Assembly (NCBI GenBank): GCA_041920415.1
Contig: JBHGYD010000005.1
Span: forward strand, 1-14,512
Source of the DNA: JBHGYD01 sp041920415
Lineage (GTDB): Bacteria > Bacillota > Bacilli > Bacillales > Anoxybacillaceae
Direction: 5' to 3'
DNA length: 14,512 nt
The position numbers were made by a program, and so were the translations under genes. Below are positions 1 to 6,641 of this stretch, in pieces (position 1 is the stretch's first letter; every line of letters starts with the position of its first letter). Below the pieces are notes generated by a model. That model made no database searches, was not told the DNA's origin, and saw only the letters and a program-made list of their open reading frames with translations.

Positions 1-1
1 T

Positions 2-700
2 CGACGCAACCGAAGTGGAAAGTATTTTGTTTCCATTCTCGTTGAAACAGAAGTACAGCCGTTACCAAAAACCGGTTCAGCGGTGGGGATTGACGTTGGG
101 GTGAAAGACTTTGCGACGCTCAGTACAGGAGAAATAGTTGGGAACCCGAAATTTTTTCGACGATTAGAAGAAAAGTTGGCAAAAGCGCAACGGGTGTTAA
201 CCAGACGGCAAATAGGCGGTTCGAATTGGCATAAGCAACGGATCAAGGTCGCGAAGATTCATGAAAACATCGTCAATGCTCGAAACGATTTCTTGCAAAA
301 ACTCTCCACCCACATCATCAAAAACCACGATGTTGTGGTGTTGGAAGACTTGCAAGTAAGAAATATGGTGAAAAACAAAAAAATGGCAAAGTCCATTTAT
401 GAAGTGAGTTGGTCAACATTTCGCAAAATGCTCGAGTATAAAGCGAAATGGTACGACAAACAAGTTGTGGCGGTAGCAAAAAACTTTCCATCGAGTCAAC
501 TTTGTTCCACATGCGGCTATCAGCATAAAGAAGTGAAACGATTAAACGTGCGTGAATGGACTTGTCCATCTTGCGGAACGCATCATGAGCGAGATGTGAA
601 CGCAAGCATCAATCTCCTTCGGGAAGGACTTCGATTGTTAGGATGTTCTAACGGAACCGCTGGGACGGCGGGGATCGCTTGGTTCATTTCTCTTCGATAG
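2..700 (+). CDS. tnpB: TnpB RNA-guided nuclease (IS605 OrfB), 5'-truncated by window edge
   Basis: The frame is open from base 2, so the GTG at 83 is not the real start; about 27 further codons upstream belong to the same protein. Counting from the codon at 83, the RuvC triad is complete: Asp4 in GIDVGVKDF, Glu88 in VVLEDL and Asp171 in ERDVNAS. A zinc ribbon sits between the last two, with Cys141, Cys144, Cys161 and Cys164. TnpB proteins cut DNA next to a transposon-associated motif, guided by an RNA from the element's right end, which helps keep the element in the genome. Everything visible is uninterrupted, so the nuclease core looks functional; the N-terminal half cannot be judged. Family call is sure; activity is inference. 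Confidence 0.92.
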   Translation, partial: RRNRSGKYFVSILVETEVQPLPKTGSAVGIDVGVKDFATLSTGEIVGNPKFFRRLEEKLAKAQRVLTRRQIGGSNWHKQRIKVAKIHENIVNARNDFLQKLSTHIIKNHDVVVLEDLQVRNMVKNKKMAKSIYEVSWSTFRKMLEYKAKWYDKQVVAVAKNFPSSQLCSTCGYQHKEVKRLNVREWTCPSCGTHHERDVNASINLLREGLRLLGCSNGTAGTAGIAWFISLR

Positions 701-757
701 AAGGGATTACCCAAGAATCTCCCACTTCTAAACGAAGTGAAAGCGGGAGTAGTTCAA
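590..757 (+). ncRNA. Probable TnpB guide RNA scaffold (omegaRNA/reRNA), overlapping tnpB 3' end
   Basis: In IS605-group elements the guide RNA comes from the 3' end of tnpB plus the right end, and the guide is whatever flanks the element. Here the sequence after the tnpB stop can fold: CTCCC at 719-723 faces GGGAG at 745-749, and inside it CACTTC (723-728) faces GAAGTG (734-739), sharing one C. TTCAA ends the scaffold at 757. The guide would then begin at 758. The 5' boundary of 590 is a rough guess from the usual scaffold size. Confidence 0.5.
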
Positions 758-969
758 GAAAAATGAGTTGTAAACTACGTGGGTTGCCGCTTTTATTTAA
801 AAATGCCGGTTGAGAAGGATAAAGCGGATACTCCTCTAAAATTCATGAAGATGCTACGTTGCTGGAAAGGGAGAAAGGTTTATAACATTTTTGTAGAAAT
901 AAAGTTAGTATGATGAAGTATGAAAAGAGGCGCTTAGGTCAGTACTTGGACGGGATTTCTTAAAGAAGG

Positions 970-1016
970 AGGCTAGTATAAAAGGAGAAAAAATCCTTTG
1001 TACTAGCCTTTCTCTA
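970..1016 (+). terminator. Terminator-like hairpin upstream of the permease
   Basis: AGGCTAGTA (970-978) pairs perfectly with TACTAGCCT (1001-1009), and the inner AAAGGA (981-986) pairs with TCCTTT (994-999) around a purine loop. A short broken T tract (TTTCTCT) follows. It could end a transcript from the left, or be an attenuator in a long leader; the T run is too interrupted to be sure. Confidence 0.45.
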
Positions 1017-1177
1017 ATCGAAAAACTTGTTCACTAACACCTAATGTCCGGGGGGGATGTAACAAAAGATAATATTATGACTTTGATAATAAATCTTATT
1101 AATAATTCAAATCCGATATTGTTGACACTCTTACAGAAAGATCCCGCTAATAAAGGACATTCCTACTAAAAATAAAA

Positions 1178-1206
1178 TTGACAAAACAATCATAATTAAT
1201 TAAATA
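1178..1206 (+). promoter_or_regulatory. Possible sigma-A promoter of the permease gene
   Basis: A consensus -35 TTGACA lies at 1178-1183. The best -10 at acceptable spacing is TTAAAT (1200-1205, 16-base spacer) in a run of A and T, so the -10 is uncertain. It would give a leader of about 90 bases. A second TTGACA at 1122-1127 has only poor -10 partners. Confidence 0.3.
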
Positions 1207-1302
1207 ATATTATTTTAATATAAATAGTTGAATTATTATTCGTATATATGTATTATTATTGCGTCTTTTAAATTAATTTATTAAGTAGGAGTGTAAACAA
1301 CA

Positions 1303-2703
1303 GTGAAATCTACAGAAAAAAAGAAGATAGGTGTATTAGGATTAACGATCATTAGTATCAATACAATATTAGGTTTAAAAAATATTCCTTTTGCTGCTAC
1401 AGTTGGACCGTCTGCTATTCTTTTTTGGATTTTAGCCGCATTCCTATTTTTTATTCCGATTAGTTTAATCGTAGCTGAGTTATCCACGACTTATCCTGAA
1501 CAGGGAGGAGTGAGTGCGTGGGTAAACCGTGCTTTTGGTCAAAAAGCAAGCTTTTTATGCAGTTGGTTTTATTGGGTTGCGAATTTCACTTATTATCCAT
1601 CCCTCTTAATCGGAATAACGGTCAATATGGCTTATGCCATTAATCAACAGCAAATGATCCAAAACACATGGTTAACGACGATTATATCACTTACGATTTT
1701 CTGGGTTATTACGTTGTTAACATTGCGTGGTGCGAAAATGAGTGAGAAGCTGGCGGCACTCGGAACCCCGCTTGGAGTCATTGTGCCAGTCATCTTAATT
1801 TTCGGATTTGGGTTCGCTAGTATTCTAAGCGGACATCATTCGGCAACAGAATTTACAGCACGGACGATGACACCTAATAATCTTTCATTGGATACAGTGA
1901 TGTTTTTGTCCACATTGATGTTTGCCTTTGCAGGTGTGGAATTGCTTGGAACCATAGCGGAAGATGTAAAAAATCCGCAAAAAACATTTCCAAAAGCTAT
2001 TTTGATTTCTTCAGTGATTATTGGAGCCATTTATATTCTTGGTACAATCGCTTTTCAATTTGTTATTAACATCAAACCAAATCAAACTGCAACGGCTTTA
2101 TACTTATTTGCTGATCAAATCACAAAACAGTTCCATTTACCGTTTCAATTATCGCAGATTCTTGGAATATGTTTTGTCGTTTCAACTGTGGGTGCATTGT
2201 CATTTTTAATTTTGAATCCAAGTGTTATGTTCTATGAAAGCGGAAAGACGGTTCTGCCTAGAGTTCTAACAAAAACGAATAAAGAAGGTATGCCCGCAAA
2301 TCTTATTCTTTGGCAAGCCGCAGGCGTATCCATTATATTACTGCTTTCTGGGTTTGTTCCGACTGTATCTGAAGCATTGAACATGCTGATCCTTATGGCA
2401 ACTCTTGCCTTTTTTATTCCTTATATCTTTTTAATTTGTGCTTATATCAAACTGCGTAGAACAGACCATGAAACAGTCAGACCGTTCCAAGTAAAGAAGA
2501 ATCAATTCGCCTATTTGGTGGCAGGTGTTGGATTAATATCCGTTATAGGAACAATCGTGTTAACCTTGATTCCTGCTCCTGATACGACCGTGTCACAATA
2601 TGCACCGCTTGTTGTCGGACCTATATTTTTTGCTATTTTAGGTGTTTCGTTTTATCGAATGGGAACAAAAGAAAAAAAGGAAACCTTGAAAAAAGTGAGT
2701 TAA
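1303..2703 (+). CDS. GadC-like amino acid permease (APC superfamily)
   Basis: A 466-residue, very hydrophobic protein with about twelve membrane segments, the usual size and layout of APC-superfamily carriers. The N-terminal segment has an INTILG stretch and then an AELSTTYPEQGG motif near residues 58-69, followed by SAWVNRAFG, resembling the conserved EEGGVFAW region of glutamate/GABA antiporters. Near residues 305-330, ESGKTVLPRVLTKTNKEGMP matches the loop of that family (compare MNKNGVP in GadC). It probably exchanges or imports an amino acid or amine at the cytoplasmic membrane; the substrate cannot be read from sequence. GTG start with AGGAG at 1287-1291. No decarboxylase lies beside it, so acid resistance is not implied. 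It is a single-gene unit closed by a strong terminator. Confidence 0.85.
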   Translation: MKSTEKKKIGVLGLTIISINTILGLKNIPFAATVGPSAILFWILAAFLFFIPISLIVAELSTTYPEQGGVSAWVNRAFGQKASFLCSWFYWVANFTYYPSLLIGITVNMAYAINQQQMIQNTWLTTIISLTIFWVITLLTLRGAKMSEKLAALGTPLGVIVPVILIFGFGFASILSGHHSATEFTARTMTPNNLSLDTVMFLSTLMFAFAGVELLGTIAEDVKNPQKTFPKAILISSVIIGAIYILGTIAFQFVINIKPNQTATALYLFADQITKQFHLPFQLSQILGICFVVSTVGALSFLILNPSVMFYESGKTVLPRVLTKTNKEGMPANLILWQAAGVSIILLLSGFVPTVSEALNMLILMATLAFFIPYIFLICAYIKLRRTDHETVRPFQVKKNQFAYLVAGVGLISVIGTIVLTLIPAPDTTVSQYAPLVVGPIFFAILGVSFYRMGTKEKKETLKKVS

Positions 2704-2745
2704 TATCGATTTCATTGTATAAATAAAAGGTGTGCCTTGCTTCAT

Positions 2746-2779
2746 AAAAGGAGATGATTTTTTGAATCATCTCCTTTTT
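2746..2779 (+). terminator. Strong Rho-independent terminator after the permease
   Basis: A perfect 14-bp stem, AAAAGGAGATGATT (2746-2759) with AATCATCTCCTTTT (2765-2778), and a 5-base loop. A-rich and T-rich flanks mean it could work in both directions, also ending the minus-strand zinc-ribbon gene. Confidence 0.88.
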
Positions 2780-2801
2780 GAATTAGTGAACTTTACCCTG
2801 A

Positions 2802-2820
2802 CAATCTACCTGTTAGATTG
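2802..2820. repeat. Small hairpin between converging genes
   Basis: CAATCTA (2802-2808) and TAGATTG (2814-2820) form a perfect 7-bp stem with a 5-base loop. There is no immediate T tract on either strand, so it is not a standard terminator; it may stabilise a 3' end. Confidence 0.35.
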
Positions 2821-2850
2821 CCCCTTTATTTGCTTTTTCCTTGCTCAAAA

Positions 2851-3039
2851 TTACTTTTTACGAATATAAAAGCCACATTTTCTTTTACATACCCATGCTT
2901 CAAATACATCTAAAATAAAACCACCGTCTTTCGTTTCCTCCACAATATCCCAATAGTCATCAATTAGCGCACTTCCGCACAAGGGACAGCATTCAAAGTT
3001 ACAGGTTTGTTCCACACTTTCAGGCTGAATAGGTTTCAT
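2851..3039 (-). CDS. Small zinc-ribbon-like protein, function unknown
   Basis: A 62-residue protein if it starts at the ATG at 3039, which sits 9 bases after a good ribosome site (GAGGTG); the frame also allows a GTG at 3051 (66 residues) with AAAGGA further upstream. It carries CPLCG in its first third and CKRKCGFYIRKK at the C-terminus, so two cysteine pairs (CxxC and CxxxC) could hold one metal ion. A further Cys pair (CNFECC) precedes them. The middle is acidic (DDYWDIVEETKDGG). Such small proteins are often nucleic-acid or protein adaptors, but I do not recognise the family. It is divergent from the WYL regulator gene and shares its 105-base intergenic region, including the palindrome. 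Confidence 0.7.
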   Translation of the reverse strand: MKPIQPESVEQTCNFECCPLCGSALIDDYWDIVEETKDGGFILDVFEAWVCKRKCGFYIRKK

Positions 3040-3082
3040 TTCTTCTTTCACCTCATTTTTTTCCTTTAGAATAAAAAAAGAG

Positions 3083-3101
3083 AACAGTGTATTACACTGT
3101 T
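3083..3101. promoter_or_regulatory. Perfect 19-bp palindrome, candidate operator
   Basis: AACAGTGTA-T-TACACTGTT is a perfect 9-bp inverted repeat around one base. It lies between the divergent zinc-ribbon and WYL genes. The one-base centre rules out an RNA hairpin and fits a dimeric repressor site. A TATAGT (3111-3116) just to the right could be the -10 of the WYL promoter, placing the palindrome over its -35 region. The WYL protein is the obvious candidate binder. Confidence 0.6.
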
Positions 3102-3152
3102 AAAACTTGTTATAGTTATCTTAAATAAAAAATTCCAATTTGGGTGAGTGAA

Positions 3153-4355
3153 ATGAATAAAGAAAAGCTAATTTGTTTAAAGCAAGGAAATGATGTTATC
3201 ACTATTTACGGTTTCAAACCGGCTAACTACTGGAATTTCACAATGATTTATAGCGGAAAGGAAATCAGACAAGCAACGGCTACTTCTTGGAATGAAGTGT
3301 TATATTGGCTCAATCAATATCCTTGGCAAAGCATGGACATTGAAAGTGGAGTTCCAGATTTTATAAAAAGAATCAAAAAAGCAAAACAATCGGGGCCGAA
3401 AATGCATTACCGATCACAACAACGAGTACTTGACTTGTATGTTCGGCTAAAACAAGGTGAAAAATTAAATCTTCAGAATTTATGCTATGAATATAGCAAG
3501 CACGCAGAAACGATTAAAGAAGATATCCGCTCTCTGCGTTCTGTTTTAGAACATTATGGTGAAATGATTGTGTACAATTCAAAAGACAAATTATACGAGT
3601 TAACGACAAATGAGCATTCCTTAACGATTGGGGAAGCTTTTGTCTTATTAATTCTTCTATATCATAGCAGGAGTTTAAATAAAGAAGAATGTGAACAAAT
3701 CGAAGCTAAAATCATGGGGATGTACTCATTGCAAGAACAACAAAAACTGAAGCGATTTTTTCGCAGCTATAATTATCATTATCAATCGTTTCAAAAAGAA
3801 AGGTTATTTGAGAAAATTGACATTATTTTCCAATCGATTCTTCAGAAAAAATGTTTATCATTCAATTATCAAAAAGATGGAACAAAGAGAGAACGAATAA
3901 TCCAACCGCTCAGTGTCGTTTTTCATGACCATGCTTTTTATGCAGCAGCCAAACTGGTCAATAAGGAGAAGCAACATCCGATTTATTTTCGAATTGATCG
4001 TATGACAGATCTTACTGTATTAAAACAAAGTTTCCCAACAAATGAGAAACACGAGTATTTTCAAGCTGGTGCATATAAGAATCTCGCTTTTAACATGTTT
4101 ACCGGAGATGAAATTATTGTCAAAATAAAAACGGTAAAATGGCTAGAAGAATATGTATATCGGACATTTGCGAATGCGAAAAAAGTTGCTGAAAATGAGA
4201 CAAGCATCATAATGGAAATAAAAGTATTCGGAACAGAAGGGATACTCTTCTGGATTTTAGGACAACAAGAACGTGTCGAAGTTCTGGAACCTCTCTTTCT
4301 AAGAGAAAAAATAAAAGAAAAAATTATTAAGCTAGCAAAATTGTATGAAATATAG
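3153..4355 (+). CDS. WYL-domain transcriptional regulator, first gene of the candidate defence cassette
   Basis: 400 residues from the ATG at 3153, which follows GGTGAG at 5-6 bases; the frame also allows a GTG at 3144, but that overlaps the ribosome site. The first 80 or so residues are an unrecognised extension. Residues about 85-150 fit a helix-turn-helix with DeoR-like character (SQQRVLDLYVRLKQ, then ETIKEDIRSLRSVL). Residues about 230-295 fit a WYL domain: LSFNYQ, ERIIQPLSVVF, then HDHAFYAAAK and YFRIDRMTDL; the name-giving WYL is FYA here. The rest resembles the WYL C-terminal extension, a ligand-sensing region. WYL regulators often sit beside phage-defence genes and respond to nucleic acids or nucleotides. 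The next gene starts 35 bases downstream, suggesting one transcript and regulation of the cassette through the upstream palindrome. Confidence 0.85.
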   Translation: MNKEKLICLKQGNDVITIYGFKPANYWNFTMIYSGKEIRQATATSWNEVLYWLNQYPWQSMDIESGVPDFIKRIKKAKQSGPKMHYRSQQRVLDLYVRLKQGEKLNLQNLCYEYSKHAETIKEDIRSLRSVLEHYGEMIVYNSKDKLYELTTNEHSLTIGEAFVLLILLYHSRSLNKEECEQIEAKIMGMYSLQEQQKLKRFFRSYNYHYQSFQKERLFEKIDIIFQSILQKKCLSFNYQKDGTKRERIIQPLSVVFHDHAFYAAAKLVNKEKQHPIYFRIDRMTDLTVLKQSFPTNEKHEYFQAGAYKNLAFNMFTGDEIIVKIKTVKWLEEYVYRTFANAKKVAENETSIIMEIKVFGTEGILFWILGQQERVEVLEPLFLREKIKEKIIKLAKLYEI

Positions 4356-4390
4356 TTCGGATACCGATTTGTGGAGGGAAAATCATTAGC

Positions 4391-5128
4391 ATGAACATCT
4401 ATTTAATGAAAACATTTGAAAATTGGGCAGATAGATTTTTAAACGATAACCATCCTTTCATCGGCATTGATCAATACGGTATTCACACAAACTTGTCACA
4501 ATTGACAAAAGACGAAAAAGAAGAATTGTTTCATAAACTTCAGGTAGAAAATCAAAACAAAAAATGGGGTTATATCCAAAAGTGTTTTACTCGTTTTTAC
4601 GATGAAATGAACATCGATGATATGATTGTTATTGGTACAGGACACGCAACGTGTTTTCACGTAAACGGCATCGTTAGAGTGATAAGTAAACCGTATTTTA
4701 CGGAGGAAGTTCCGCAACACCGCAGAAGTGTAGAGATTATTTGGAAAGGAAGTCCCTTTCCAGTGGAAGAATGGAGTTATGCCAAGCGGCTTTCAAAGCT
4801 GACTAAAGAAAAACATTTGCGCAAGTTTATTGAAATATATACGATTCATTTAAATATCACAGGAACGAAAAAAAGAATTATTGCTCAACAAGATGACACA
4901 CGCTTCTTAGTTTATCTAGGTAATGAACAAGGACAAATCTTAGATCTAGATTCTAACATCCTATATCCTGCTATGAATGTTCACTCCATTTTAAAGTTTG
5001 GATATTGGGAAGATTACACAGGTCATCATAATTTGGACGAATTATTAAAAAATGTACGATTCATAGAAACGGAATCCAAAAACTCCGAACTCAATCTAGA
5101 TAACTGGAAAAATTCATTGGAAATCTAA
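4391..5128 (+). CDS. Unrecognised protein with EVE/PUA-like N-terminal region
   Basis: A 245-residue soluble protein. Residues about 20-130 have the rhythm of EVE/PUA-like modules: FIGIDQYG near the start, a KKWGYIQKCF helix, then NIDDMIVIGTG (the 'big enough to matter' motif after a short Met-Asn turn), CFHVNGIVRV, and HRRSVEIIWKG. EVE/PUA folds are known readers of modified bases, and related modules form the N-terminus of several modification-dependent restriction proteins. The C-terminal 100 residues (KRIIAQQDDTRFLVYLGN onward) are unknown to me. The ribosome site GGAGGG (4373-4378) is 12 bases from the ATG, rather far; an ATT at 4385 or the second ATG (4406) are alternatives. It lies between the WYL regulator and a PD-(D/E)XK nuclease, so a recognition role for the nuclease is plausible. 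The fold call is by eye. Confidence 0.6.
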   Translation: MNIYLMKTFENWADRFLNDNHPFIGIDQYGIHTNLSQLTKDEKEELFHKLQVENQNKKWGYIQKCFTRFYDEMNIDDMIVIGTGHATCFHVNGIVRVISKPYFTEEVPQHRRSVEIIWKGSPFPVEEWSYAKRLSKLTKEKHLRKFIEIYTIHLNITGTKKRIIAQQDDTRFLVYLGNEQGQILDLDSNILYPAMNVHSILKFGYWEDYTGHHNLDELLKNVRFIETESKNSELNLDNWKNSLEI

Positions 5129-5212
5129 AATAAAGAAGGTAGATTTTATAAAAAGCATATATTTGATTTTTGAACAGAAGTGTGCTAGAGGTTTTATTTA
5201 CACTCTAGATGG

Positions 5213-5238
5213 TAATAAAATTTAGGGGAATTTTATTA
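5213..5238. promoter_or_regulatory. Perfect 10-bp inverted repeat just before the nuclease ribosome site
   Basis: TAATAAAATT (5213-5222) and AATTTTATTA (5229-5238) are a perfect inverted repeat around TAGGGG. It ends 12 bases before the ribosome site of the nuclease gene. It could be an operator or an mRNA hairpin setting nuclease expression apart from the upstream gene. The stem is nearly all A and T, so chance is possible. Confidence 0.4.
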
Positions 5239-5269
5239 AAAAATCAATGAAAGGGAGAAGGGATAAATA

Positions 5270-6247
5270 ATGAATAGACCGAATTTATTTTCCTATGCAA
5301 CAAGCGAACTATCACAAGATGCTTTTTTATGCTGGTTAATGGATTGGGCAAATCCTCAATTTTCCGCCTTAGATCCCAATCTGCATCACATTGGAAAAAA
5401 GTTTATTGAAGCTATATTTAAAAAGCATCAGCAACCGGTTCCGACAATTGAAAATGTTTCAATTATAAAACAACTGGATGGTTTAGATATATTAGCTGTA
5501 ATAAATGATAAGTATGCTATTTTAATTGAAGATAAAACATATACCAACGATCACACCAATCAACTCATTCGATATTGTGAAGCCATGAAAAAACGCGGAT
5601 ATAACTATCAACTCCCTATTTATTATAAAATAGGAAATCAGAGTAGTTTTCATACGGTTGAAACAGCAGGGTATAAGCCGTTTCTAAGGCAAGATATGCT
5701 AGCTATTTTACACGAAGGATATAAATTAAATATTAAAGATACAATATTCAATGATTACTACCAACACCTGTTATCAATCGATAAAGCTTTCAACAAATAT
5801 AAAACTCACCCTTTAAATAAATGGGAAGAACTTTCGTGGCAAGGATTTTATAGTGAACTTCAAAAGAAGGGAATTTTAGGTGATTGGGATTATGTTTCTA
5901 ATCCAAGAGGTGGTTTTTATGGATTTTGGTGGAATTGGAAAGGAAATGATGAGTGTCGTCAATACTTACAGTTAGAACAGGAAAAATTATGCTTTAAGAT
6001 TGAAGTATCTAACAAAGAAAAGCGTTCACAACTTCGATCGACTTGGTGTCAAAAAATACTCGAAAAATCTAGAGATTTTCAGCTTCCCGTTAAACGACCT
6101 AGCCGGTTCGGTAACGGTAAATATATGACAGTAGCCGTCTTAGAAAATTATTTAGTAACAGATGAGAACGGAGTACTTGATTTATCAAGCACATTGAATA
6201 TTCTTCAACAAGCTGAAAAATTACTTGATTCGTTAACAACTAAATAA
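5270..6247 (+). CDS. PD-(D/E)XK superfamily nuclease (PDDEXK_4-like)
   Basis: A 325-residue protein whose N-terminus, NLFSYATSELSQDAFLCWLM, is the signature opening of a PD-(D/E)XK family (PDDEXK_4 type). The catalytic core is complete: Asp73 in QLDGLDILAVI, Glu87 and Lys89 in AILIEDK, and a QxxxY motif at 98-102 (QLIRY), as in RecB-type nucleases. The C-terminal half has an aromatic-rich stretch (FYGFWWNWKG, about 217-226) and may bind partner or substrate. It should cut DNA with a divalent metal. Ribosome site AGGGAG/GAAGGGAT (5252-5263) precedes the ATG. It lies 141 bases after the EVE-like gene, a gap that holds inverted repeats, so it may have its own control. Role in defence is inferred from its neighbours; a lone housekeeping nuclease is the alternative. 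Confidence 0.85.
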   Translation: MNRPNLFSYATSELSQDAFLCWLMDWANPQFSALDPNLHHIGKKFIEAIFKKHQQPVPTIENVSIIKQLDGLDILAVINDKYAILIEDKTYTNDHTNQLIRYCEAMKKRGYNYQLPIYYKIGNQSSFHTVETAGYKPFLRQDMLAILHEGYKLNIKDTIFNDYYQHLLSIDKAFNKYKTHPLNKWEELSWQGFYSELQKKGILGDWDYVSNPRGGFYGFWWNWKGNDECRQYLQLEQEKLCFKIEVSNKEKRSQLRSTWCQKILEKSRDFQLPVKRPSRFGNGKYMTVAVLENYLVTDENGVLDLSSTLNILQQAEKLLDSLTTK

Positions 6248-6641
6248 TGTTACAATATCGTCCTATACTAACGTGAATATGGAGACAGAAAGATATGAAA
6301 TTCTTTGTTGCAACTTATACATATAAATTCAGTTTGAAATTCCAGCATGTTTAACCTATATCGTTGCTTGTCTATACTGCTCCTAAACGGTCAATCAAAG
6401 AAGCGGATATTACTCGATAAACGTTTTAAAAGTAAGAAAGAGAAGGGGGAACACAGCACCCTCTCTATTTTTTTAACTAAAAACAATATTCAGGCTTATT
6501 TGGTTATTATTCTAATAATTGTCCAATATTTTAATAAGGATTTAAGGGGGAATGCGATCAATGTTTTCACTTTCGGATTAAAAGATTAAACCTATTGTTT
6601 CCATTTCAATTGTTCAGGATTAAGAAGGGAGGGAAATTATT
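6248..6641. other. Intergenic region between the nuclease and the sugar dehydrogenase
   Basis: No convincing gene. An 80-codon open frame (6347-6589) runs through the terminator hairpin and lacks a ribosome site, so I treat it as chance. A 19-codon frame (6295-6354, starting MKFFVATYTYKF) resembles a gene start but stops at once; it could be a scrap of a lost gene. The terminator at 6439-6474 is the one firm element. The ribosome site of the next gene begins at 6627. Confidence 0.5.
6439..6474 (+). terminator. Rho-independent terminator after the nuclease
   Basis: AGAGA plus GGG (6439-6447, one bulged A) pairs with CCCTCTCT (6459-6466), with an 11-base loop, followed by a run of seven T (6468-6474). 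It closes the WYL-EVE-nuclease unit on the right and insulates it from the next gene. Confidence 0.72.

Larger units (their letters stand above)
1..757 (+). mobile_element. IS200/IS605-type element, 3' portion (tnpB plus right end)
   Basis: The window opens inside a tnpB reading frame and the element runs to a hairpin right end that closes with TTCAA at 753-757. IS605-group elements have subterminal hairpins instead of inverted repeats, and their right-end cleavage motif resembles this pentamer. No tnpA (Y1 transposase) is visible, but the left side is cut off by the window, so it may lie outside or be absent (an IS1341-like tnpB-only element). The exact right boundary is inferred from the hairpin and TTCAA. 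Confidence 0.75.
758..1302. other. AT-rich intergenic region between the IS end and the permease
   Basis: I see no convincing gene in these roughly 545 bases. The left half holds a terminator-like hairpin (970-1009). The right half is very AT-rich and serves as the promoter region and leader of the permease gene. The short motif AGAGGCGC followed by AGTA near 926-944 resembles the start of a lysine riboswitch, but the rest of that fold is missing. Confidence 0.5.

Noticed and set aside
926..1016. Partial lysine-riboswitch look-alike (AGAGGCGC, then AGTA) in the permease leader
   Set aside because: The other conserved parts of the fold are missing and the closing stem does not pair, so it is most likely chance or a relic at best.
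6347..6589. 80-codon open frame after the nuclease gene
   Set aside because: It has no ribosome site, runs through a good terminator hairpin and its composition is that of AT-rich noncoding DNA.
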